This document shows positions 8,189 to 18,405 of a stretch of 50,926 nt of DNA, piece after piece. The notes under the pieces were generated by a model, which was not told the DNA's origin, did not search any database, and saw nothing but the letters and a program-made list of their open reading frames with translations. This DNA is from an uncultured Lachnospiraceae bacterium. GTDB taxonomy: Bacteria > Bacillota > Clostridia > Lachnospirales > Lachnospiraceae. A program made the translations under genes and the position numbers. The stretch is from contig CAJFUP010000202.1 of assembly GCA_904420225.1 (NCBI GenBank), positions 1 through 50,926 of the forward strand, given 5' to 3'. Every line of letters starts with the position of its first letter. Position 1 is the stretch's first letter.

Positions 8189-9100
8189 ATGGCAAAAAAA
8201 TCTGTGGTTAAATCTCAGAAGATTAAGAGAACGCCGGGTGATCAGGCTGTACAGGTTTTGATTTATGTTATTGTCGGCCTTTTTGCTTTGGTCACTGTTC
8301 TTCCGTTCCTTTATGTGGTGGCCGGATCCTTCGCCACTGAACGAGAGCTGACAGAAAGAGCGTTTTTTATCATTCCGTCTGAGTTTTCTTTGAATGCGTA
8401 TCAGTATCTGCTGAAGACGGGAGATGTGTTCAAGGGACTGAAGAACTCCCTGATTGTAACTGTGGTGGGTACTTTCATCAATATGTTTTTCAGCTGTACA
8501 TTGGCATATCCCCTTTCCAGGAAATATTTCCGCGGAAGAAATTTCTTTACCAATATGGTTATCATAACCATGCTTTTCTCCGGCGGAATGATCCCCATAT
8601 ATATTGTGGTCATCAATGTATTCCACCTGAAAAACACTTATTGGGCGTTGTGGCTGCCCATTGCCATCAATGCGTTCAATATGATTATCATTAAGAACTA
8701 CTTCCAAGGGCTTCCCAGTGAGCTGGAAGAAGCGGCGCGTATGGATGGATGTCAGGATTTGGGAATCTTTGTAAAGATTATCCTGCCGCTGTCCAAGCCG
8801 GTATTGGCATCGGTTTCCCTGTTCTATGCCGTATCCCATTGGAACTCTTACATGAACGCCATGCTGTACATTGATGATGATGAAATGGAAGTTGTTCAGA
8901 TAGTATTGAGGAGAATTATTTTCCTAACCAGTGGTATTACACAGGATTCCACCTTTGATTGGGGTATCTTTGGACAGCCGCCGGAAAAAGCTGTAAAAAT
9001 GGCTACCACAGTTGTGGCTACTGTTCCGATTTTGATTGTTTATCCTTTTGTGCAGAAATACTTTACACAGGGCGTTATGGTTGGAGCGGTTAAGGGCTGA
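8189..9100 (+). CDS. ABC oligosaccharide importer permease, YtcP/LplC type
   Basis: The 303-aa second permease subunit (COG0395 type) has a leading membrane helix, six helices in total and the EAA loop ELEEAARMDGCQ at about residues 178-190. It pairs with the LplB-type permease just upstream. A GGAGGAAGAGAGA ribosome binding region precedes its ATG. The closest characterised relatives are YtcP and LplC of B. subtilis, linked to uptake of rhamnogalacturonan fragments; the substrate assignment here rests mainly on the downstream enzymes. Confidence 0.9.
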   Translation: MAKKSVVKSQKIKRTPGDQAVQVLIYVIVGLFALVTVLPFLYVVAGSFATERELTERAFFIIPSEFSLNAYQYLLKTGDVFKGLKNSLIVTVVGTFINMFFSCTLAYPLSRKYFRGRNFFTNMVIITMLFSGGMIPIYIVVINVFHLKNTYWALWLPIAINAFNMIIIKNYFQGLPSELEEAARMDGCQDLGIFVKIILPLSKPVLASVSLFYAVSHWNSYMNAMLYIDDDEMEVVQIVLRRIIFLTSGITQDSTFDWGIFGQPPEKAVKMATTVVATVPILIVYPFVQKYFTQGVMVGAVKG

Positions 9101-9185
9101 TATATTTTGAAAAACTGGGAACTGTCGAAGGGAAATGTTCCATTCGATTGACCAATAGACATGTTTAAAAAGAGGAGGAGAAAAC

Positions 9186-10796
9186 ATGAGATTAAACAAG
9201 AGATTGGCTGCCACCGCGATGGCAGCGCTGATGGCTTCTTCAATGCTGGTTGGCTGCGGAAGTGACAGCGGCTCTGCAACTCAGGCAGGCACCTCTGCTG
9301 CTGGCGGATCTGAGTCCGGTCAGGAAAGCGGAGACTACCCCACCATCACATTTATGCTTACTGACCATTCTGGCAATGCGCTGAAAAATGATCATTCCGA
9401 TGAAGTCATTGCCAAGATGGAAGAGTACACAGAGACACATGTAGACTTCCAGTGGCAAGCCAACGACACATACGGCGAGAAATTTGGTGTCGTTTTGATG
9501 GATAAGGCCAACATGCCCATGATCTTGACCGCGCCCAGTGCCAATATCGAGGGATCGGTTATTGAGGCTGCCAGAAAGAATGCTTTCTGGGATTTGACTC
9601 CGTTCTTGGAGGATGAGGAAGCATATCCCAACCTGTCTCAGATCAGAGATGAGGTTAAGGATGGTCTGACGGTTGACGGTAAGCTGATTGGTTTGCCGCG
9701 CTCCAGAGTAATCGGACGTAATGGTATGGTTTATCGTACAGACTGGGCAGAGAAGGTGGGCATCACAGAAGAGCCGACCACTGTCGATGAAGTGTATGAT
9801 ATGCTGTACAAGTTTACGAATGATGATCCGGACGGCAATGGCAAGGATGACACTTGGGGTATGGAAATGTGTAAGTATACAGGCCCCATCGACATCATTC
9901 AGACATGGTTCGGCGCTGGCAATGGCTGGGTAGAGCAGGACGGCAAACTGGTACCGGTACACCAGACAGAAGAGTATATGGAAGCGGTAAATTGGATGAA
10001 GAAGATCTATGACGAAGGCCTGATCCGCAGTGACTGGGCTGCCGTTGATACCACAGACTGGGGCAAGGGCATCCAGAAGGGTGAAGTCGGTGTGTTTGTA
10101 GACGTTCTGGATTCCGGTAAGCGTGCTTGGGATTATTATGAGGACAACAATATTGCCTCCGTTGTAAATCCGGATGAAACGGCCACGATTACATATGTGG
10201 GACCGGTTGCCAAGGATGCGAATAGTGAGAGAAGAACTATGGCTACTTCTGGTATCGCTGGTGTATTCCTGATCACAAAAGATGGTGCCAAGACAGAGGA
10301 AGATGTAAAGAATTGTCTGCATTACCTTGATAAGATGTGCGATAATGAGATGCTGGTTCTTGCCGATTACGGTCTGGAAGGCATCACATACGAGATCAAT
10401 GAGGATGGAGAGATTGAACTGTTGGATACAGGGCTGGATGTTTCTCAGACACCCAACAGTGGTCTGAATCAGGCTCTTTGCTATGTTCCCAATTCAGCCT
10501 CCACAGATCCGGTGCTGAAGCAAGATACACAGACACAGCTGCTCAATGAGATTCAGAAGTTCTCTGAAGATTACGCTGTATTTAATCCGGCAACCAAGTA
10601 CCTGCTGAGTTCTGATGCCAATGCTGAGAATGGTACAGAGCTGACACAGATTCTGGATGATGCGAGAACACAGTATATCTGCGGTGCCATCGATGAGGCT
10701 GGTCTCCAGGCACAGTGGGATGAATGGGCTAGACGCGGCGGCGAGCAGATGATTCAGGAAGTAAACGAGCTGTATCAGGCTGATCAGAATAAGTAA
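9186..10796 (+). CDS. Sugar-binding lipoprotein of the importer (LplA/YtcQ type)
   Basis: A 536-aa extracellular solute-binding protein (family 1). The N-terminus has a basic end, a hydrophobic stretch and a lipobox LVGC with the lipid-modified cysteine at residue 24, followed by a Ser/Gly/Gln-rich linker. The body contains an EF-hand-like DDPDGNGKDD loop that may bind calcium, common in this subfamily. It would capture oligosaccharides outside the membrane for the two permeases. Aromatic residues are frequent, as expected for a carbohydrate site. The ribosome binding site is AGAGGAGG. A perfect 17-bp terminator follows, so the transporter can be expressed at a higher level than the enzymes. 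Confidence 0.92.
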   Translation: MRLNKRLAATAMAALMASSMLVGCGSDSGSATQAGTSAAGGSESGQESGDYPTITFMLTDHSGNALKNDHSDEVIAKMEEYTETHVDFQWQANDTYGEKFGVVLMDKANMPMILTAPSANIEGSVIEAARKNAFWDLTPFLEDEEAYPNLSQIRDEVKDGLTVDGKLIGLPRSRVIGRNGMVYRTDWAEKVGITEEPTTVDEVYDMLYKFTNDDPDGNGKDDTWGMEMCKYTGPIDIIQTWFGAGNGWVEQDGKLVPVHQTEEYMEAVNWMKKIYDEGLIRSDWAAVDTTDWGKGIQKGEVGVFVDVLDSGKRAWDYYEDNNIASVVNPDETATITYVGPVAKDANSERRTMATSGIAGVFLITKDGAKTEEDVKNCLHYLDKMCDNEMLVLADYGLEGITYEINEDGEIELLDTGLDVSQTPNSGLNQALCYVPNSASTDPVLKQDTQTQLLNEIQKFSEDYAVFNPATKYLLSSDANAENGTELTQILDDARTQYICGAIDEAGLQAQWDEWARRGGEQMIQEVNELYQADQNK

Positions 10797-10858
10797 TAGG
10801 ACGGATAAGAATCTGGAATCGCGAAAGCGATCTCTGAGGGTATTATCGGTTGCGTTTA

Positions 10859-10901
10859 GGGGTCCCGCAGAATCGGAAACGATTCTGCGGGACCCCTTTT
10901 T
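10859..10901 (+). terminator. Perfect 17-bp terminator after binding-protein gene
   Basis: The stem GGGGTCCCGCAGAATCG pairs without mismatch with CGATTCTGCGGGACCCC around a GAAA tetraloop, followed by five T residues. A smaller ATCGC-GAAA-GCGAT hairpin lies just upstream (10818-10831). No convincing promoter is visible between this terminator and the next gene, so the downstream enzymes depend on read-through or on an unseen activated promoter. Confidence 0.92.
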
Positions 10902-10994
10902 GTGGAACGGACGATTCTTCAAAGCGGAATGGGAAGTATTATTTGTTATATTTAACTGATGTGACAGCTGAAAACAGCAGAATGAGAGGAAGAC

Positions 10995-13616
10995 ATGAAA
11001 TTTCACAATTTGGAAAATCGCCGTATAGGCGGATACACCACATGGGGGAGTATATGGAAGAAAGGTCTTGTGTGGCCGGGGCAAGAATTTACAGTCACCA
11101 GAGAAGACGGCCGGGAGATTCCTGCACAGACACGGTTCACGGCTTATTGGCCGGATGGATCTGTCAAGTGGGCGGCCCATACGGCGGATTCCGGGAAGCT
11201 GGGGGAAACTGTGGTGGTGGAACCCGGTGGGAACAGGACAGGAAAATGCATAGAAATCATGGAAAAGGCCCAGTTCTGGCGGGTGGAAACAGGGAGAATC
11301 CAGATGGAAATCCCCAAGTCGGGAGACGCCATTTTGCGGCATTTGACAGTGGACGGAGTGATTAGGGCGGATCATGCCTCTCCTGTGTTGATTTTGGAGC
11401 AGAGAACAAAGACAGAAGATGGAGCTGTTCGGCGGCAGCGGGAATATACAGGACGGGTGGAGACCGTCACTGTGGAAGAGCAGGGCCCCATTTACTGCGT
11501 GATAAAAGTGGAAGGAATCCATGAAAACAGCAGTACCGGTGAGAAAAAGATGCCATTTATTATTCGTATGGCCGTTGGCGCAGATAGCGATGAGATCCAT
11601 TTTACCCATACATTTCTTTATGACGGGAATCCAGAATGTGATTTTCTCAAAGGTCTGGGGATCCGATTTTACTGCCCCATGGATGGCCCTTTGTATAACC
11701 GCCATGTGAAATTTGGCGTGGATCACGGCATGTTCCATGAAGCCATGAATTTGCTGCTCACTTGGCATCCCAGGATCCCCCAAGAGATTTATCAGGCCCA
11801 GATGAATGGAGAGAAGCTGGAACTTGCGGAAGAGTCCGACGGGGAAGTGATACAGGCATGCCGTGAAATGCCGACATGGAGTCATTACACTCTGGTTCAG
11901 GACAGCGCCAGCCATTTTTCCATTGGCAAAAAGGTGGATCAAGAGGGCTGCTGTATGCTGGATGCTTTGCATGGATACCGGGCGCCGGGATATGGTGCGC
12001 TGGGCGCGGAAAATGGCGGATTGATGTTTGCACGCCGGGATTTCTGGCAGAAATATCCGGCCGGATTCTGGATGAGCGGCATTAGCCGGGATATGGCGGA
12101 GGCCACCGTGTGGTTTTGGGCGCCGGAAGCCGAGGCCATGGATTTTCGTCACTATGCCGTGAAAGGGTATCCCCAGACTTACTATGAGGGATTCGCTGAA
12201 GTAGGCGCCACCCCTTACGGAATCGCAAATACCAATGAATTCTCCATCAAGGCATTCTCCGGTGTCATTCCTTCCGATGAGGAGCTGCGCGCCTTTGGGG
12301 AGAGGATTCAAAAACCGGCCGTGTATGTGGGGACACCAGAGTATTACCATGAATTGCACGCCTTTGGTTTCTGGTCCCTGGTAAAGAGAGAAAGCCAGAT
12401 GGAAAATTGGCTGGAGGATCAGCTGGAGCGTGCTGTGGAATTTTACCGGGATGAAGTGGAAATCCGCGGTTGGTACGGATTTTTCAATTACGGAGATTTT
12501 ATGCATACCTATGACCGGACCAGACATTGCTGGAGATATGACATGGGAGGATACGCTTGGCAGAATACGGAGCTGGTGCCCACGCTTTGGCTCTGGCTGA
12601 TGTTCCTGCGCACGGGCCGAGAGGATGTCTTTTCTCTGGCGGAAGCCATGAGTCGTCACTGTTCGGAGGTGGATGTTTACCATTTTGGTCCGCTGAAAGG
12701 AATCGGCTCTCGCCACAACGTAAGACATTGGGGGTGCTCCTGCAAGGAGGCCAGGATCGCCATGGCGGGCCATCACCGGTATTACTACTATCTGACAGGC
12801 GATCATAGGATGGAGGATGTGTTTGACGATGTGAAAGATGGAGATTTCGCCCTGTTGAATATGGATCCTCTGCGTCATTTCTACAAAAAGGAAGATATGC
12901 GGCATCCAACCCATGCCAGGAGCGGTCCAGACTGGTCTTCATTCTGCTCCAATTGGCTGACCCAGTGGGAGAGGTTCCATGATGAGAAATATCGGGATAA
13001 AATTCTCACTGGAATAGAGGATCTGAAAAAAACTCCCCTGGGCTTGATCTCTGGACCGGATTTTGAGTATGATCCCAAAGACAGTCATTTGTATTATATC
13101 GGGGAGCGAACAAAAGGGGGAACACATCTGCAAATCTGTATGGGAGCGGCGCAGACTTGGCTGGAGTTGGGAGATCTGCTGGAAGATGAGGACTGGAAAG
13201 AAATGATGGCCGACTACGGCAGATTTTATTATCTTCCCCAGGAAAAGAGGCAGCAGGTATCCAGAGGACTCATTGGAGACCGAGAGGCTTCTCTCCCCTT
13301 CATGGCGGCAGCCATGGGTGCGTATGGAGCCGCCCATCATGGGGATAAAGAATTGGCCAAGATTACATGGCAGATTCTTATGCGGTCCATCATGAGCGAT
13401 ACCAAGAAGGATGGGTTTGCACAGGAACCGGTGGAGAATGCGGGAAATCAGAAAGTGCTTCCAGAGGTACCCTGGATCACCACCAATTTCACCTCCCAGT
13501 GGTGCTTAAACGTGATCATGGCGCTGGAATTTATCCGGGAGGAGCTGCCAAAGACCATGGAAGAATTGGATCAGTGGATGGCAGATTTCCCCATGACGGA
13601 ATTCCATAAAGCATAG
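10995..13616 (+). CDS. Exo-rhamnogalacturonan lyase, PL26/YetA-like
   Basis: An 873-aa protein related to B. subtilis YetA and the Penicillium exo-lyase PcRGLX (PL26), which releases unsaturated galacturonosyl-rhamnose from rhamnogalacturonan I. The N-terminal RIFT-barrel region shows the family pattern WKKGLVWPGQ then WPDGSVKW (about 20-65). The middle and C-terminal parts form the alpha/alpha-barrel and beta-sandwich expected for this family, with many aromatics (RYYYYLTGDH). No signal peptide is present, so it should act in the cytoplasm on imported fragments. The ATG has a GAGAGGAAG site. It opens the enzyme part of the locus. Family membership is fairly sure; exact activity is inferred. 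Confidence 0.8.
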   Translation: MKFHNLENRRIGGYTTWGSIWKKGLVWPGQEFTVTREDGREIPAQTRFTAYWPDGSVKWAAHTADSGKLGETVVVEPGGNRTGKCIEIMEKAQFWRVETGRIQMEIPKSGDAILRHLTVDGVIRADHASPVLILEQRTKTEDGAVRRQREYTGRVETVTVEEQGPIYCVIKVEGIHENSSTGEKKMPFIIRMAVGADSDEIHFTHTFLYDGNPECDFLKGLGIRFYCPMDGPLYNRHVKFGVDHGMFHEAMNLLLTWHPRIPQEIYQAQMNGEKLELAEESDGEVIQACREMPTWSHYTLVQDSASHFSIGKKVDQEGCCMLDALHGYRAPGYGALGAENGGLMFARRDFWQKYPAGFWMSGISRDMAEATVWFWAPEAEAMDFRHYAVKGYPQTYYEGFAEVGATPYGIANTNEFSIKAFSGVIPSDEELRAFGERIQKPAVYVGTPEYYHELHAFGFWSLVKRESQMENWLEDQLERAVEFYRDEVEIRGWYGFFNYGDFMHTYDRTRHCWRYDMGGYAWQNTELVPTLWLWLMFLRTGREDVFSLAEAMSRHCSEVDVYHFGPLKGIGSRHNVRHWGCSCKEARIAMAGHHRYYYYLTGDHRMEDVFDDVKDGDFALLNMDPLRHFYKKEDMRHPTHARSGPDWSSFCSNWLTQWERFHDEKYRDKILTGIEDLKKTPLGLISGPDFEYDPKDSHLYYIGERTKGGTHLQICMGAAQTWLELGDLLEDEDWKEMMADYGRFYYLPQEKRQQVSRGLIGDREASLPFMAAAMGAYGAAHHGDKELAKITWQILMRSIMSDTKKDGFAQEPVENAGNQKVLPEVPWITTNFTSQWCLNVIMALEFIREELPKTMEELDQWMADFPMTEFHKA

Positions 13617-13774
13617 GAAAAGATCGCCCGGAAAGGTTGTGGGGCGGAAAAGATCATGATAAAATGGGAGCGAAGAAACTGACAGAATCGTGTCAAATGA
13701 GCCATGGTAATAATGCGGCTTTCAAAGTTTCGCAAACGCCTGAGAATTGACAGGCAGGAAAGGAGACGCAGGAA

Positions 13775-16219
13775 ATGGAAAATTTGTGGATAAAAGAACT
13801 GGCAGATGAGTTTGTGGTGATCCAGTGGGAGAAAAGGGAGGATGCCGATGGATACCGGGTGTACTGGTCCGATAAAGATACCCCCACCATGAAGTATAGG
13901 CTCATGGAAGAGACGAAAGATTGCGTGTATACCCTTCATAAAGCGACGCATGTTCCCCACTATTTCAAAGTGGCTGCAGTGAGGGAAGGAAAGGAGCAGT
14001 GGGTAAGCCAGGTTTTGGCCACTCCGGTGAAGAAGGTGTTTCAGGAACACTTGGAGGCTCTTGGGCGCGGCCTTGTGGCGGTGAAAGTGAAGAATGGCAT
14101 TTTTCTGAGCTGGAGAATGTTTTTATATGAAGTGGAAGGATACAGCAGTACCGGCATGACAGGAGCGGATTATGCGGTATTTCGAAATGGCAGAGAGATC
14201 GCCCGGGTGGCGGACAGTACCAATTATCTGGACAGAGAAGGAAGCCAGGAGGATGTGTATGCCGTGGCCCCTGTCATCTGCGGCGAGAGACTGGAGGCAT
14301 GTCAGGAGGTGAGCGTTTGGGAGCACGAGTACCTGGATATTCCCATTCAGGCGCCGGAGGGAGGCGTCACACCGTCCGGACAATCCTATGTTTATCACGC
14401 CAATGATATGAGCGTGGGGGATGTGGACGGAGACGGGGAATATGAATATATTGTTAAGTGGGATCCCACCAATTCCCAGGACGTCTCCATAAAGGGATAT
14501 ACGGGAAAGTGTTATCTGGACTGCTATAAACTGGATGGAACGCTGCTGTGGCGTCTGGATATGGGAGTCAACATCCGCGCCGGCGCCCATTATACCCAGT
14601 TTATGGTATACGATTTTAATTTGGATGGAAAAGCAGAGATGGCGGTAAAGACGGCTCCGGGCACCAAGATGACTCGGTTTCATGCCGATGGCAGTGTGGC
14701 AGAAGAACGCTATATTACCATGCCCCAGAGTGATGTGGATGCGGGATATTCCCATGAGGACAATTATGTGTGCTCTGCGCAGGACTACAGAGAACATATG
14801 GTGGAACTGTTCATGGGATGGCATGAACATCCGGAAGTGGTTGGGGGACAGTGGCCTAAGACACTGGAAGAGTGCTTTGGCCTGGAAAAGAAGTATTCTT
14901 ATCCTCTTTGCAGAGAAGATGCCCAGGAGCTGGCGGAGTATTTTATCCATACCTTTGCGCCCTCCAAGAGCCCAAAAAATGAATTGGACAAGTTCGAGGG
15001 ATTTATTTTCAAGGGACCGGAGTATTTGACCATGTTTGCCGGAGATGGAACCGAACTGGAAACCATTCCCTTTAAGATTGGCCGCGTGGATGATGGGCTC
15101 ATGTGGGGAGACTACGCCTTGAAGCGCATTGAGCCGTGCAACCGCGTGGATCGCTTTTTGTCCGGCGTAGCGTATCTGGATGGGGAGCGTCCCTATCTGA
15201 TCATATGCCGCGGATACTATACCAGAGCCACGGTGACGGCGTATGATTTCTTCCACAATACATTCCATGAATGTTTTTGCGCGGATTCTGGATTTGTACC
15301 CATGAGGAACCCCTTTGACGATAATCCCCACCTGTGTGTGGGAACGGATCCCCAGTACGGTCTGCTGGCGGGACAGGGAGACCACAGCCTTTCCACTGCC
15401 GATGTGGACGGCGATGGCTGTATGGAAATCATTTACGGTGCGGCAGTCATCGACCATGACGGTTCTCTTCTGTACAGCAGTTACGGAAAACTGCCCAATG
15501 GGCAGACCGCCAAATTTGGTCATGGCGATGCCATGCATGTGGCGCACATTGATCCCGACCGCCCGGGGCTTCAGATTTTCAATGTATTTGAGGAAGGAAA
15601 GAACGCACCCTATGGTTTTGCCTACAGGGACGCGGAGACAGGGGAAGCCTATTTTGGAGAATATGCGGAGGAAGATTTGGGCCGGTGCATGATCGGTGAC
15701 ATCGATCCCAACACCCGTGGGCTTCAAATGTGGGTCAAGGATGTGTTTGACTGCCAGGGAAATAAGCTGGATGTGCCGCTTTTGGGTACCAATCAGTGTA
15801 TCCACTGGGCGGCGGATATGAGCACGCAGGTGCTGGACGGGGTCAACTATGTGGAGGACTTCAAAGCCGGAAAAAATAAGGGGATCATCAACGATATTAC
15901 CCACGGCATCATGCTGACGCCCCAAGGCTGTACCACCAACAACGGAACCAAAGGCAATGCCTGCCTGGTGGCAGATGTGTTTGGTGATTTCAGAGAAGAG
16001 CTTTTGCTGCGCACCACGGATGATAAGGCCATCCGCATTTATACCAATACAGAAATCACGCCCCATAAACTGTTTACACTGATGCATGACGCCCAGTACC
16101 GCTGCGGCGTGGCATGGCAGAATAACTGTTATAATCAGCCGGGGTATACGAAGTTTTATTATGCCAGCGATATGGAGTGGAAGTATGTGCTTCCCCGCCT
16201 GGCAGAGGAGGACCAATAA
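13775..16219 (+). CDS. Rhamnogalacturonan lyase, PL11, with N-terminal FnIII-like domain
   Basis: This 814-aa protein has a fibronectin-III-like domain (about 1-90) followed by the PL11 eight-bladed beta-propeller. Calcium-binding D-x-D-G-D-G loops are clear (DVDGDGEYEYIVKWDP, DFNLDGKAEM, DVDGDGCMEI), as are the family's KTAPGTK and HGDAMH segments. PL11 enzymes such as YesW and YesX cleave the Rha-GalUA backbone of rhamnogalacturonan I by beta-elimination. There is no signal peptide, so it resembles intracellular YesX in location. It is longer than YesW/YesX (about 610-620 aa) because of the FnIII-like region and inserted loops. It follows the PL26-like gene by 158 bases, with no clear promoter in between. 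Confidence 0.9.
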   Translation: MENLWIKELADEFVVIQWEKREDADGYRVYWSDKDTPTMKYRLMEETKDCVYTLHKATHVPHYFKVAAVREGKEQWVSQVLATPVKKVFQEHLEALGRGLVAVKVKNGIFLSWRMFLYEVEGYSSTGMTGADYAVFRNGREIARVADSTNYLDREGSQEDVYAVAPVICGERLEACQEVSVWEHEYLDIPIQAPEGGVTPSGQSYVYHANDMSVGDVDGDGEYEYIVKWDPTNSQDVSIKGYTGKCYLDCYKLDGTLLWRLDMGVNIRAGAHYTQFMVYDFNLDGKAEMAVKTAPGTKMTRFHADGSVAEERYITMPQSDVDAGYSHEDNYVCSAQDYREHMVELFMGWHEHPEVVGGQWPKTLEECFGLEKKYSYPLCREDAQELAEYFIHTFAPSKSPKNELDKFEGFIFKGPEYLTMFAGDGTELETIPFKIGRVDDGLMWGDYALKRIEPCNRVDRFLSGVAYLDGERPYLIICRGYYTRATVTAYDFFHNTFHECFCADSGFVPMRNPFDDNPHLCVGTDPQYGLLAGQGDHSLSTADVDGDGCMEIIYGAAVIDHDGSLLYSSYGKLPNGQTAKFGHGDAMHVAHIDPDRPGLQIFNVFEEGKNAPYGFAYRDAETGEAYFGEYAEEDLGRCMIGDIDPNTRGLQMWVKDVFDCQGNKLDVPLLGTNQCIHWAADMSTQVLDGVNYVEDFKAGKNKGIINDITHGIMLTPQGCTTNNGTKGNACLVADVFGDFREELLLRTTDDKAIRIYTNTEITPHKLFTLMHDAQYRCGVAWQNNCYNQPGYTKFYYASDMEWKYVLPRLAEEDQ

Positions 16220-16254
16220 TCCATTGTGCATGTGATTGATGACAGGGAGGATTC

Positions 16255-18405
16255 ATGGAACATTTGGAGCTTTATTATGACAAACCGGCGGCTGTGTGGG
16301 AAGAAACGCTGCCTGTGGGCAATGGCAGTCTGGGGGGGATGGTATTTGGAGGTATCCAAAAGGAAGTCATTGGTCTCAATGAGGAGAGTTTGTGGAGCGG
16401 ATATCCCAGAGAAAAGGATAATCCCGGCGCATATGCCAGCCTGGATACCGTGCGCCGACTGATTTTTGATGGAAGATGTCGGGAAGCGGAACAGTTGATT
16501 CAGGAAACCATGCTGGGGGAATACAATGAGTCCTATATGCCTCTGGGAAAGCTGATCATTGCCTATGAAAATCTAAAAGAAGAAAGGACGCTGGCGTATC
16601 GGCGGACCCTGGATTTGAATCGGGCAGAGGCTGTGGTGGAGTTTACAGACGCAGCGGGGGTTAGGTACCGGCGGGAGGTGTTCTGCAGCTATCCCCGCTC
16701 AGCCATGGTCATTCGCCTGTGTGCGGATCAGCCGGTGATGAAGCTGCGGATTCAGCTGGAATCGGAGCTGCGGTGTCAGGTGGCAGGCCGCCAGTGGGGA
16801 CTCTCTTTTTCCGGCCAGTGCCCGGAACATGTGGATCCTTCCTATATTCGCTCCGGCAGAGAGGCATTTGTATGGGGATATCGAGGCATGCATTTCCAGG
16901 GGGAAGTGCGCCTGCTTTCCTGTGACGGCAGTTTTCAAACCGGAGACAGCGGCATCTGCGTGGAGAATGCTGGGGAAATGGTGCTGGTTTTATGGGCAGT
17001 GAATCCCTGGAAAGCCGCCGCCGGTTTGACGTATGATCAAATGCGGGAGGAACATGAACGGGATTATGGTGCGCTGTTTGATTCCGTGGAACTGTATCTG
17101 GGAGATCAGCTTCCTCTACCCACGGACGAGCGCCTGCGCCGTCTCAGAGAGGGACAGGAGGATGAAGGGCTGTATGCCCTATACTTCCAGTATGGCCGTT
17201 ATCTTATGATTGCCTCTTCCCGAGCAGGCGGACTTCCAGCCAATCTCCAGGGGATTTGGAGCTGGCAGATGCAGGCCCCGTGGAGCAGTAATTGGACCAC
17301 CAACATCAATGCGGAGATGAACTATTGGCCTGCCCTGTCCTGTGGTCTTGGCGCGTGTATGGAACCGTATTTCTCCATGGTGGAGCGTTTGGCCAGGCGC
17401 GGCAGGCAGACTGCCAGGATTCATTATGGATGCCGAGGATTTGTCCATCATCACAATGCGGATTATTGGGGATACACCAATCCAGTGGGCATTGGATATG
17501 GAGAAGCGCAGGGACGCCATGGCTCGGTGACGTGGTCCATGTGGCCCATGGGAGGTGCCTGGCTGGTACAGGAATTTTTCCGCTACTACGAATACACCAA
17601 CGATGAGACGTTTTTGAGGGAGCGGGCATATCCAGTGACGCGGGAGGCAGCGCTGTTTCTGCTGGACTGGCTGGTGGAGCATGACGGTTATTATGTCACC
17701 TGTCCTTCCACATCTCCGGAAAATAAGTACATCACAGAAGAGGGAGAGACCTGCTGTGTTACCCAGTCTTCCGCCATGGATATGGAGCTGATTCGGGAGG
17801 TCTTTGACCATTTTGAGGAAATTTGCCGGATTTTGTCCCTGGAAGATCCCATCCTGCCGGATATCCGCAAAAAGCGGGAACGGCTGGCGCCCATTGGCAT
17901 CGGGAGCCGTGGACAGCTTTTGGAGTGGCATGAAGAGTATCGGGAGGCAGAGCCGGGACACCGCCATATTTCGCACCTGTACGGTCTGTTTCCGTCGGAA
18001 CTTTTCGAGGGAGACGAGACCATGACGGAGGCGTGCCGCGTTTCCCTGATGGGACGCCTGGAAAACGGCGGCGGTTATACGGGATGGAGCTGTGCCTGGA
18101 TCATAAATATGTTTGCCGTGCTGAAGGACGGGGAAAGGGCGTATCAATATCTCAATACGCTGCTGACGCGCTCCACATATCCCAACCTATGGGATGCCCA
18201 TGAGCCATTCCAGATTGACGGAAATTTCGGCGGAACTGCCGCCATTGCCAATATGCTGGTACAGGATAGAAAAGGCCAGATAAAAATCCTGCCCGCTTTG
18301 CCAAAAGCCTGGAAAAAAGGGTATGTCAAAGGGCTTTGCCTAAAGGGAGGCAGGCGAGTGGACATTCGCTGGGATGAAAATGGGGAAACCCACGAAATCC
18401 ATTGA
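16255..18405 (+). CDS. GH95 alpha-L-fucosidase / alpha-L-galactosidase
   Basis: A 716-aa protein with the GH95 layout: N-terminal beta-sandwich opening with an AVWEETLPVGNGSLG motif, linker, (alpha/alpha)6 catalytic barrel and C-terminal beta domain. Catalytic-site segments are visible: NINAEMNYWP (paired asparagines), the PSTSPEN glutamate and QIDGNFGG (aspartate). GH95 enzymes remove alpha-1,2-fucose or alpha-L-galactose by inversion. In this locus a role on terminal fucose or galactose of rhamnogalacturonan or its side chains is likely. No signal peptide. The ATG follows an AGGGAGG site 35 bases after the PL11 stop. Which sugar it prefers cannot be settled from sequence. Confidence 0.9.
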   Translation: MEHLELYYDKPAAVWEETLPVGNGSLGGMVFGGIQKEVIGLNEESLWSGYPREKDNPGAYASLDTVRRLIFDGRCREAEQLIQETMLGEYNESYMPLGKLIIAYENLKEERTLAYRRTLDLNRAEAVVEFTDAAGVRYRREVFCSYPRSAMVIRLCADQPVMKLRIQLESELRCQVAGRQWGLSFSGQCPEHVDPSYIRSGREAFVWGYRGMHFQGEVRLLSCDGSFQTGDSGICVENAGEMVLVLWAVNPWKAAAGLTYDQMREEHERDYGALFDSVELYLGDQLPLPTDERLRRLREGQEDEGLYALYFQYGRYLMIASSRAGGLPANLQGIWSWQMQAPWSSNWTTNINAEMNYWPALSCGLGACMEPYFSMVERLARRGRQTARIHYGCRGFVHHHNADYWGYTNPVGIGYGEAQGRHGSVTWSMWPMGGAWLVQEFFRYYEYTNDETFLRERAYPVTREAALFLLDWLVEHDGYYVTCPSTSPENKYITEEGETCCVTQSSAMDMELIREVFDHFEEICRILSLEDPILPDIRKKRERLAPIGIGSRGQLLEWHEEYREAEPGHRHISHLYGLFPSELFEGDETMTEACRVSLMGRLENGGGYTGWSCAWIINMFAVLKDGERAYQYLNTLLTRSTYPNLWDAHEPFQIDGNFGGTAAIANMLVQDRKGQIKILPALPKAWKKGYVKGLCLKGGRRVDIRWDENGETHEIH

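Noticed and set aside
9240-10322. 360-aa minus-strand ORF
   Set aside because: Antisense shadow of the sugar-binding lipoprotein gene.
10494-12914. 806-aa minus-strand ORF
   Set aside because: It is the antisense shadow of the binding-protein and PL26-like genes; no ribosome binding site and no family-like sequence.
14123-16231. 702-aa minus-strand ORF
   Set aside because: Antisense to the PL11 gene, whose motifs are clear; long open antisense frames arise here from codon bias.
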